A stretch of 64,000 nucleotides of DNA, from assembly GCA_963813525.1 (NCBI GenBank), contig CAWEZI010000005.1:186001-250000 (forward strand), in the 5' to 3' direction. The notes under the pieces are model-generated. The model worked only from the letters and a program-made list of their open reading frames with translations. It ran no database searches and had not been told where the DNA came from. This DNA comes from Bog-756 sp963813525. GTDB lineage: Bacteria; Actinomycetota; Acidimicrobiia; Acidimicrobiales; RAAP-2. The stretch's first letter is position 1. Every line of letters starts with the position of its first letter. Below are positions 54,440 to 60,668 of the stretch, piece after piece. A program made the position numbers and the translations under genes.

Positions 54440-54984
54440 CGCCCTGGGGGTACGAGCATGTGTGGGGGGATCCCGCCGGCTGCTGTCGTGGACTCGTCTC
54501 ATCGGGCGCCGTGACGCACGTGACACTGACCCTGTTCCAGCGCGTCCGTCGGCTGGTCACTCTGGAGGCACGGTTCGAGCCCCCGCTGGGCTTCGTGGAC
54601 TTCCCCGAGGAGACAACCCGGATCACGGTCTTCGATGACCGTTCTGTCGTGACGGTGCCCGGCGGGGATGCGGGACGACCCTGGCGCCATCGCTACCCCC
54701 GCATGTCGATCGCCGTTCTGATTGGTCATCTCGCCAGTACGACAGCGCCGGAGTGGCTGAGGGTCTTCGGTGCCTTATGCCTCGAATTCCCCGGAGACCC
54801 GGGCCGGCTGCGGTGGAGCTGGGCCCGCGGCTTCGACATCTACCTGCAGATGGTGCAGCGGCACCTCTTAGCCGAGGAGTTCGCCCGGCGCTACGGGGAG
54901 TGGCCGGTCGAGGAGGCCCCCCACGGGGAGCGAGCCGACGGCAGGCCCCATCCCCTCCTCACCCCGATGTTCCGGGCCGCGTGA
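54436..54984 (+). CDS. Stand-alone E2-like protein of CBASS
   Basis: A 182-aa protein. The fold pattern resembles bacterial E2 (ubiquitin-conjugating-like) proteins: N-terminal strands, HRYPRMSIAVLIGHL, then GALCLEFPGDPGRLRWSWARGFDIYLQMVQRHLLAEEFARRYGEWPVEEAPHGER, where Cys near 115 is the likely catalytic residue and the trailing PHG/RPHP part is family-typical. In E2-only type II CBASS, this protein modifies and activates the CD-NTase without an E1. Overlaps the CD-NTase start side (ATGA) and the effector (TGATG). Confidence 0.75.
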   Translation: MTPWGYEHVWGDPAGCCRGLVSSGAVTHVTLTLFQRVRRLVTLEARFEPPLGFVDFPEETTRITVFDDRSVVTVPGGDAGRPWRHRYPRMSIAVLIGHLASTTAPEWLRVFGALCLEFPGDPGRLRWSWARGFDIYLQMVQRHLLAEEFARRYGEWPVEEAPHGERADGRPHPLLTPMFRAA

Positions 54985-55499
54985 TGAGTCTCTGCTCTAT
55001 CTCGTCCTCGCTCACCTACTCTGTAGGTGTACCAGTCGTCGTCGCCGTATTGACCGCGGCCTTCACACTCCTCCTCAACCGGCTCGGTGCCGGCGCTGAC
55101 CGGCGTCGAGACCACTACGCCCAGGCTGTCCAGACCCTGGTGGCGTGGATCGAATTCCCCTACCGGGTCCGTCGCCGAACTGACGATGACCCGGGGACGC
55201 TCCGTGCCCTTGCCGATCTCGGCCACGACATTCAAGAGCGCCTCGCCTGCCATCAAGCGTGGATGGCTGCTGAGAAGCCGGCGATGGCGACCAAGTACGG
55301 CACGGTCCGAGATTCGGTCAACTCTCACGTGGGACCGGCCATCGCCGAGGCGTGGAACAGCGCGCCTGTCGGCTCACCGGCCGGCATGGTCCTCGGCGAG
55401 TGGGGTCCGGCGGGCCTATGCAAACCGCTGATTGCTGAATTGCAGGAGCACATAGAACATCGATTCGGTCTTCGCCGGCTCACCAAGCCAGGCTCCTGA
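54984..55499 (+). CDS. Putative CBASS membrane effector
   Basis: A 171-aa protein; ATG 54984 overlaps the E2 stop. One N-terminal membrane helix (LTYSVGVPVVVAVLTAAFTLLLNRLGAG, about 10-37) is followed by a roughly 135-residue cytosolic domain of helices (RRDHYAQAVQTLVAWIEFPYRVRRR ... CHQAWMAAEKPAMATKYGTVRDSVNSHVGPAIAEAWNSAP). Position and single helix fit a membrane-damaging CBASS effector, but the soluble domain is no family I know. Upon second-messenger binding it might oligomerise and disrupt the membrane; this is inference from context. Confidence 0.6.
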   Translation: MSLCSISSSLTYSVGVPVVVAVLTAAFTLLLNRLGAGADRRRDHYAQAVQTLVAWIEFPYRVRRRTDDDPGTLRALADLGHDIQERLACHQAWMAAEKPAMATKYGTVRDSVNSHVGPAIAEAWNSAPVGSPAGMVLGEWGPAGLCKPLIAELQEHIEHRFGLRRLTKPGS

Positions 55500-55578
55500 G
55501 CGTCCTGTCCTCGGTGCGGGTCAGCGGTCGATGGTTGCCGGGCGTGGTGAAGGTCACAGCCACCGAAGTCCGGGTCGG

Positions 55579-55866
55579 TCAGAAGTCGTCTTGGATGTCG
55601 TCCTCAACGCCCCGCACCTGGGCCGGTAGCAGGGCTAGGCGGTCCCTAGACAGGGAGACCAGCGCCGAGAGCTCGACACGGTCGGCACTGAAAAGCTGGA
55701 TGCCGAGCGAGGCGGCGACCTCGAAGACGATGCCCACGGCCACGGTGGGGTCACCGGTCTCGACCTTATGACGGCACGTTCGGGCGGACGGCTCCGAGCC
55801 TCGGTTTCTCGGCCATTTCTCGACGTGGTGGACACCCCCTTGGGAAGGCAGCGGGGAGGCACGCAC
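55579..55866 (-). pseudogene. Decayed HipB-like XRE antitoxin fragment
   Basis: The C-terminal half reads like a HipB/XRE antitoxin tail: KVETGDPTVAVGIVFEVAASLGIQLF, then LSRDRLALLPAQVRG and a final DDDF-like acidic end. The preceding helix-turn-helix part is scrambled across frames with stops, so the gene is truncated or frameshifted. No HipA-type toxin gene follows. It is a remnant of a toxin-antitoxin module. Confidence 0.5.
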
Positions 55867-56110
55867 GCTCTAGCTAGTACGGACCTTTCCGAGCTACTGC
55901 AGCTTGTGAGCGCGTTTGCACGACGTGCCCCCACCATCATGTATAGGGGCTGATCGCGTGGGTGATGCGAACAGCTTTGCCCACCTTCATAATTAGGAAT
56001 GTGGAGACCATGCTCAGCCTCTAGATCTGAGGGCCATCGATCTCGAAGTGTGCTCCGGCCACCGGTGCCAGCAGTCACTGCTGCATTCGGTGCCTAGCTG
56101 AGTCGTCACA
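55867..56110. other. Intergenic, no gene recognised
   Basis: Between the decayed antitoxin and the first leader repeat. Upstream parts may be relics of the antitoxin 5' end. AT-rich around 55980-56010. Nothing else is evident. Confidence 0.4.
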
Positions 56111-56388
56111 TCGTCCGGACGACATGGAGTCATCCGCCCGCCGCTCTGGCGCATTCGGGGGTCTGCTGGGGTTTCTCATCGTGTCGCCACCCCTTCCGGC
56201 CTCAAGGGCACGCTGCGGGACGCCGGCACGGCCAGTGACCCGTCGGGTCGACTCGTCCCTCGCCTCACCGTCCGGCCTTCGCTCCTCGCTCTCGCTGCGC
56301 TCGACCATGACCCCGGCGGGGTCCCCGGCGACCTCCTCTTCGGTACCCAGCGGCAACCGCCGCTCAACCGAAGGAGGCCGACATGGCT
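56111..56388 (+). repeat. Leader repeat copy A (before ardC-like gene)
   Basis: About 280 bp that reappears with roughly 80% identity by eye at 57282-57561, ending in the same AAGGAGGCCGACATGGC start-site context. Shared landmarks: GGGGTCTGCTGGGG, CGGGACGCCGGCACGG, CTCGTCCCTCGCCTCACC, GGGGTCCCCGGCGACCTCC, GGTACCCAGCGG. Confidence 0.85.
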
Positions 56389-57249
56389 ACTGCAACTGCT
56401 CGACGTTCACCCAAGTTCACGCCGGAGATGGCACACGATCAACTCGTTGCCGGTGTCGAGGCGATCACGACCTCGGACCAGTGGCTTTCCTACCTGGCCG
56501 TGGCGGCCAAGTTCACCCGCTACAGCGCCAACAACACCTTCCTCATCATGGTGCAGCGGCCGGACGCCACCCGAGTAGCCGGATTCCACACGTGGAAGTC
56601 CCTGGGCCGGAGCGTGAAGAAAGGGGCCAAGGGCATCGCCATCCTCTGTCCCTGCGTGAGACGGACCACTGTCGAGGACGCGGACAGCGGGGAAACGTCG
56701 ACTCACGCCAGGGTGGCTGGGTTCCGGGTCGGCTACGTGTTCGACGTGGCCGATACCGAGGGTGAGGATCTGCCCGACGATGGTCTGAACGTCGTCCACC
56801 CGGTCGGTGTTGCGCCCGAGGGCATGTGGGATACCTTGGTCCAGCGGGTTGAAGAGGCCGGCTTCACCGTCCGGATCGGCCCGGACCGTGACGAGGCTCT
56901 CGGTTCTGCCTGGGGCTCTACGCACTTCGGGGACCGGACCGTGACGGTCAAGAGCACGGCAGATCCTGCCGGCGCCTGCAAGACGCTCGGTCACGAGCTT
57001 GCCCACGTCCTCCTCCATGGCAACCGGCTCTACGAGCACCGGGGCACCGTCGAAGTCGAGGCCGAATCCGTTGCCTTCATCGTCTCCGCCGCCTGGGGGC
57101 TCGACACTTCGAGCTACTCCGCCGGCTACCTGACCGCATGGAGCGGGGGCGATGTTGCTGCCGTCACCGCCACTGCCACCAAGGTGCTGGCCTGCGCCCG
57201 GATAATCCTCGAGGTCGACGAGTCGAGGGAGGAGGTGGTCCCGGCATGA
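56383..57249 (+). CDS. ArdC-like antirestriction / ssDNA-binding metallopeptidase
   Basis: A 288-aa protein from ATG 56383 (AAGGAGG ribosome-binding site). N-terminal ArdC-like ssDNA-binding domain (about 12-110): WLSYLAVAAKFTRYSANNTFLIMVQRP and VAGFHTWKSLGRSVKKGAKGIAIL. A gluzincin motif HELAHVLLHG lies at about 204-213 with a downstream Glu-rich helix (EVEAESVAFIVSAAWGL). ArdC-type proteins protect incoming single-stranded plasmid DNA from host restriction during conjugation. Its place among ssb, a ParB-like gene and the relaxase fits a leading-region gene. Confidence 0.85.
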   Translation: MATATARRSPKFTPEMAHDQLVAGVEAITTSDQWLSYLAVAAKFTRYSANNTFLIMVQRPDATRVAGFHTWKSLGRSVKKGAKGIAILCPCVRRTTVEDADSGETSTHARVAGFRVGYVFDVADTEGEDLPDDGLNVVHPVGVAPEGMWDTLVQRVEEAGFTVRIGPDRDEALGSAWGSTHFGDRTVTVKSTADPAGACKTLGHELAHVLLHGNRLYEHRGTVEVEAESVAFIVSAAWGLDTSSYSAGYLTAWSGGDVAAVTATATKVLACARIILEVDESREEVVPA

Positions 57250-57281
57250 CCGGGTCCACCGGCTTCCCTGTAGACATCCAC

Positions 57282-57561
57282 CGTCCGGATGACATCGAGT
57301 CTTCCTCCCGGTGCTCTGGCGCGCCTTGAGGGGTCTGCTGGGGGTTCTCAGTCTGTCGCCACCCCTCCCGGCGTCAAGGGTCACTGCGGGACGCCGGCAC
57401 GGAAGGTGACCCGTTGGGCCTGCTCGTCCCTCGCCTCACCTTCCGGCCTTCGTGTCCTCGTTCGCCCTCCGGCGCCCCCTGACTCCGGCGGGGTCCCCGG
57501 CGACCTCCTCTTCGGTACCCAGCGGAAACCGCCGCTCGACGAAAAGGAGGCCGACATGGCC
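57282..57561 (+). repeat. Leader repeat copy B (before 53-aa gene)
   Basis: Second copy of the 280-bp leader, between the ardC-like stop and the 53-aa gene. Same landmarks and the same AGGAGGCCGACATGGC ending as copy A. It fills the whole intergenic gap of about 300 bases. Confidence 0.85.
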
Positions 57562-57717
57562 GGTTCACCCACTTCTGACGACTGCCCGTTTGACGAGCCG
57601 TGCAACGTGACCGGTATCGACGCCATCGACTGGGACGCCGTGCTCCTTGATCAGGTCGGCGAGTACGACGCCCTCGGTCCATTCTCCGATCGGGACGCCT
57701 ATCCCGGGCCGGAGTGA
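57556..57717 (+). CDS. Small acidic protein (53 aa)
   Basis: A 53-aa, strongly acidic protein (CPFDEPCNVTGIDAIDWDAVLLDQVGEYDALGPFSDRDAYPG) from ATG 57556 with AAGGAGG. Two Cys near the start. Its charge and leading-region setting recall small DNA-mimic or anti-defence proteins, but no family is recognised. It is preceded by leader copy B. Confidence 0.55.
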   Translation: MAGSPTSDDCPFDEPCNVTGIDAIDWDAVLLDQVGEYDALGPFSDRDAYPGPE

Positions 57718-58148
57718 GCCCGCAGGGGCGCTTCCCCCGGCTGTGGCCCGACCGGGTGGTCGATGGGAGGACGGGCATTCGAATACTTGTGCCTTCTGGT
57801 AGGCCACTCGTTGCGACTGTCGTCGTCGACGGGACACCCATTCCCGTGCGGGCGGTTTCAGCAGAAGTCAGCCGGGGTCAACCAGCTGAGCCGAGGCTCT
57901 TGGTGGCAGCACACCGCCGCCGTGCGGCGCTCGGTGTGGGGAAAACCAACGTCACCCTCGGTCTGAGCAACGTCACCCCCAATGTCACCTTCTTCTGGTC
58001 AGCGGGTTCTTGGTCGCACACCGGACCCGTGGCGGTCAAGGTCGACGCTCCGAGGCGCCGGCTCGGATGGTGGCCCTTCGGGCCCGGCTCGTTCCTCGCC
58101 TCACCATCCGGCCTCCGCTTCTCACTCTCGCTCCGCTCGCTCCCCTGA
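57714..58148 (+). CDS. Doubtful hypothetical gene
   Basis: An open frame of 144 codons from a GTG overlapping the previous stop (GTGA). The first 80 residues look plausible (ILVPSGRPLVATVVVDGTPIPVRAVSAEV). The last third runs through the box cluster at 57948-57989 and leader copy C, so it is unlikely to be coding to the end. It may be a decayed or short gene. Confidence 0.25.
   Translation: MSPQGRFPRLWPDRVVDGRTGIRILVPSGRPLVATVVVDGTPIPVRAVSAEVSRGQPAEPRLLVAAHRRRAALGVGKTNVTLGLSNVTPNVTFFWSAGSWSHTGPVAVKVDAPRRRLGWWPFGPGSFLASPSGLRFSLSLRSLP
57948..57989 (-). promoter_or_regulatory. Triple GGTGACGTT box, 12- and 21-bp spacing
   Basis: Minus-strand boxes at 57981-57989 (GGTGACATT), 57969-57977 and 57948-57956 (both GGTGACGTT). 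Successive spacings are 12 and 21 bp, the two spacings seen elsewhere. It lies about 260 bp before ssb. Confidence 0.6.
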
Positions 58149-58150
58149 CC
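58087..58150 (+). repeat. Partial leader repeat copy C (upstream of ssb)
   Basis: About 65 bp matching the centre of leader copies A and B (CTCGTTCCTCGCCTCACC, ATCCGGCC, CGCTCCGCTCG). It is upstream of ssb, so three leading-region genes carry the element. Confidence 0.65.
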
Positions 58151-58201
58151 GCCGGGACCGGCGTGGGCAATCGGCATTCACCGATTGATGTCGGGCCAAG
58201 C

Positions 58202-58218
58202 GGGGCGACAAGCGCCCC
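58202..58218. promoter_or_regulatory. Short hairpin before ssb
   Basis: GGGGCG-ACAAG-CGCCCC inverted repeat, 30 bases before the ssb start. Possible mRNA hairpin or protein-binding site. Confidence 0.35.
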
Positions 58219-58247
58219 ACCCGGCATCAATCGAAAGGAGAAACACC

Positions 58248-58655
58248 ATGGCAACCATCACCGCAGTCACCGTGGCCGGCAACCTGACCAGGGATCCGGA
58301 GATCCGCTACACCCGAGAGGGCCAGGCCACCACGTCCCTGTCCGTCGCCGTCAACCGCCGGTGGCAGAACCAGCAGACCAAGGAGTGGGAAGAGTCGGTG
58401 TCGTTCCTCGACGCCGTCTGCTGGCGGGACCTGGCCGAGAACGTGGCTCTCAGCCTGACCAAGGGCAGCAGGGTGCTCATCTCGGGGCGCCTGGAGCAGC
58501 GGAGCTGGGAGACCGATGGCGGGGAGCGTCGGTCCAAGGTGGAGATCGTGGCCGACGACATCGGGGCCAGCCTCCGGTTCGTCACCACCGATGTGCACCG
58601 GGTCCACCGCCCCGTGGCCGACGACGACCAGAACGCCGAGGCCACCCCGGTCTGA
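58248..58655 (+). CDS. ssb: Single-stranded DNA-binding protein
   Basis: A 135-aa OB-fold SSB from ATG 58248 with GAAAGGAG. Family features: VTVAGNLTRDPEIRYTREGQATTSLSVAVNRRWQNQQTKEWEESVSFLDAVCWRDLAENVALSLTKGSRVLISGRLEQRSWE. The acidic C-terminal tip of chromosomal SSB is missing (it ends AEATPV), as often in plasmid-borne copies. It likely coats transferred single strands. A strong terminator follows at 58667. Confidence 0.95.
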   Translation: MATITAVTVAGNLTRDPEIRYTREGQATTSLSVAVNRRWQNQQTKEWEESVSFLDAVCWRDLAENVALSLTKGSRVLISGRLEQRSWETDGGERRSKVEIVADDIGASLRFVTTDVHRVHRPVADDDQNAEATPV

Positions 58656-58666
58656 GCGCCTGATCG

Positions 58667-58700
58667 AGCGGGCGGGGCCGGTGATCCGGTCCCGCCCGCT
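58667..58700 (+). terminator. Terminator after ssb
   Basis: A 15-bp stem with one G-T pair (AGCGGGCGGGGCCGG against CCGGTCCCGCCCGCT) around TGAT. It starts 11 bases after the ssb stop. There is no long T run, common in high-GC genomes. Confidence 0.65.
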
Positions 58701-58796
58701 GGTCACGCGGTCCGAGCAGGCTCCCTGGGAGTGACTCCTCTCGGTGGGCCGACCCGGAGCACGAGGCCCCGGAACAACTGAAGGAGAAGCAATCCC

Positions 58797-60251
58797 ATGA
58801 CAGGCACCATCCATCAGCACCCGTCCGTCTACAGTCCCGACGAGGCCCACCAGCACGGCCCCGAAGGCTGGGAGCTGCGCCACGTCGACCCGAGCGCCGT
58901 CCACGACAATCCGGACAACGCCCGCCGTCCCGAGCGGGACCGGGAAGGCCTCGCCGCCTCCATCGCCGCCCTGGGCATCCTCACCCCGCCGTTGGTGCGG
59001 ACCACCGACACCGGGGATCTGGTGCTGATCGCCGGGGAGCGCCGGAAGTACTCGGCCATTGCCGCCGGGCTAGCCACCATCCCCGTCTACGTCCGCAACG
59101 ACCTGTCGCCCGTCCACCAGGTGGCAGGCATGCTGGTCGAGAACATCGGCCGAGACGACCTCACCCCGGTTGAGGAAGCCGTGGCCATCCAGCAGCTGGC
59201 CGGGTTCGATGGTGTGACCCAAAAGGACATCACCGCGATGACCGGCATCAAGGCCACCAAGGTGCGCCAGGCACTCATCGTGGCACGCAGCGAGGTCGCC
59301 ACTGAGGTCGCAGTGCACTACGACCTGACCCTGGACCAGGCCGCCGTGGTGGCCGAGTTCGCAGACGACCCCGAGGCTGTCAAGCTGCTCACCGCCGCCG
59401 CCGTCAAGCAGCCCGAACAGTGGGCCCACGTGGTGTCCCGCCTCCGTCAGGAGCGCCAGGACCGCCAGCGCTACCAGGCCGCAGTGGTCGAGGTCACAGC
59501 CACCGGCTGTCCGGTGATCGAGCTCGAGGCCGGGTACTGGCTCCCCGAGGGTGCCCGGTGGCTGGACGAGCTCCCCCCGGTCAAGGACAAGCCGGTCACT
59601 GAGGCCAAGCACCGGAGCTGCCCCGGCCATGCCGCCGCCGTCACCGAGTCGGAGGACGACAGCTATGAGGTCGCCTACCTCTGCCTCGATCCCGTCGCCC
59701 ACGGCCACGTCACCCTCGATCAGGGTGACGTCGAAACCCCTAGTCAGCCGAGTTCGGCCCAAACTGAGGGTGGATGGACCGACGAGCAGAAGGCGGAGCG
59801 CCGCCAGGTGGTGGCGAACAACAAAGCATGGGATTCGGCCGAACTGGTGCGCCGCTCCTTCGTGGCCGACCTGCTCCACCGCCGTTCGACTCCCAAGGGC
59901 ACCCTGCGCTTCGTCACCGAAATGATCCTCCTGGACCCGTCGGTGGCCACCGCAGGCGACGACAGGGACCTCGACCGGGTGCTGGGCCACGACGAGCCGA
60001 CAGCGGGGGACTGGTGGTCACGACCGGCCGCCACAGCCCTCCTGGACCAGGCCACGCCGGACTCCCGGCTTCCCATGCTGCTCCTGGCCCAGGTGGCAGC
60101 GGGCATCGAGGCCACCACCGGCCGTTCAGCGTGGCGGACGCCGAGTGAGCGACTGGCCCGGTACCTCAGCTTCCTCGAATCCGTCGGCTATGGCGTCTCC
60201 GAGGTGGAGCGCCTGGTCTTCCCGGAGGAAGTAGCCGCACCTACCACTTGA
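58797..60251 (+). CDS. ParB/KorB-like DNA-binding protein
   Basis: A 484-aa ParB-family protein from ATG 58797 (GAAGGAGAAG). The ParB/Srx nuclease-like N-domain has NPDNARRPERDREGLAASIAALGILTPPLVR, GERRKYSAIAAGLATIPV and VENIGRDDLTPVEEAVAI. The helix-turn-helix section is GVTQKDITAMTGIKATKVRQALIVARS. The C-terminal half is large and helical. There is no dedicated parA beside it (the only MinD-like gene is in the pilus cluster), so a plasmid-type regulatory or partition role, as in KorB, is plausible. A GGTGACGT palindrome lies inside the gene at 59707-59731. A strong terminator follows. Confidence 0.85.
   Translation: MTGTIHQHPSVYSPDEAHQHGPEGWELRHVDPSAVHDNPDNARRPERDREGLAASIAALGILTPPLVRTTDTGDLVLIAGERRKYSAIAAGLATIPVYVRNDLSPVHQVAGMLVENIGRDDLTPVEEAVAIQQLAGFDGVTQKDITAMTGIKATKVRQALIVARSEVATEVAVHYDLTLDQAAVVAEFADDPEAVKLLTAAAVKQPEQWAHVVSRLRQERQDRQRYQAAVVEVTATGCPVIELEAGYWLPEGARWLDELPPVKDKPVTEAKHRSCPGHAAAVTESEDDSYEVAYLCLDPVAHGHVTLDQGDVETPSQPSSAQTEGGWTDEQKAERRQVVANNKAWDSAELVRRSFVADLLHRRSTPKGTLRFVTEMILLDPSVATAGDDRDLDRVLGHDEPTAGDWWSRPAATALLDQATPDSRLPMLLLAQVAAGIEATTGRSAWRTPSERLARYLSFLESVGYGVSEVERLVFPEEVAAPTT
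59707..59731. promoter_or_regulatory. Palindromic GGTGACGT site inside the ParB-like gene
   Basis: ACGTCACCCT and AGGGTGACGT arms, ten bases each, around CGATC. Each arm contains the core of the element's box family, here inverted rather than direct. Confidence 0.5.
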
Positions 60252-60275
60252 GCCTGTCCTCAACCGAATTTGATC

Positions 60276-60308
60276 AGCGGAGCCCCGGCATTGAGCCGGG
60301 GCTCCGCT
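60276..60308 (+). terminator. Terminator after the ParB-like gene
   Basis: A perfect 14-bp stem, AGCGGAGCCCCGGC and its complement around ATTGA, 25 bases after the stop codon. Confidence 0.75.
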
Positions 60309-60668
60309 GTGTCCCCACTCGGATTGGTGAGCACTGTACGGGGGCGCACGTCTCCCGTTCGGCTACTCACAAAGGATCCGGGAGCTCACATCCGCCCGGG
60401 GATCGAGGGCGGCGCCCAGGCGGGCATCGAGCCCGCCAACGGGCGCCTGGGTCACTCAGCAGATCGGCTCCGCCGGAGCGGGTCATCCATGTCCACACAC
60501 ATGCACTCGTTGAGTCCACCAACGCATATTCGATTGGATGGGCTTTGTGAGCGGGTCTCATGCTGCCGTGTGACCAGGTCGTATGGGTAAGGGTGACGTT
60601 CGAGGTGACGTCGATCCGGACCATGGAGCCATGGATCGGTATCCGGAGCCACGTCAGCGGGCGTTGCG
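60309..60668. promoter_or_regulatory. Non-coding region before the relaxase, candidate oriT
   Basis: About 360 bases without a gene. It has a GGTGACGTT box pair (60592-60612) and a palindrome-rich patch at 60613-60647. In MobF systems the transfer origin commonly adjoins the relaxase gene, so this is the first place to look for it. Confidence 0.45.
60592..60612 (+). promoter_or_regulatory. GGTGACGTT box pair, 12-bp spacing
   Basis: GGTGACGTT at 60592 and GGTGACGTC at 60604, 57 bases before the relaxase start. Probably an operator for the relaxase gene. Confidence 0.6.

Noticed and set aside
39474..55499. Assigning the island to classic BREX or DISARM
   Set aside because: No PglZ, BrxA/BrxB, DrmB or DrmC-like protein is visible; only the helicase, DUF1156 and DUF499 families are shared, so naming it would overstate the match.
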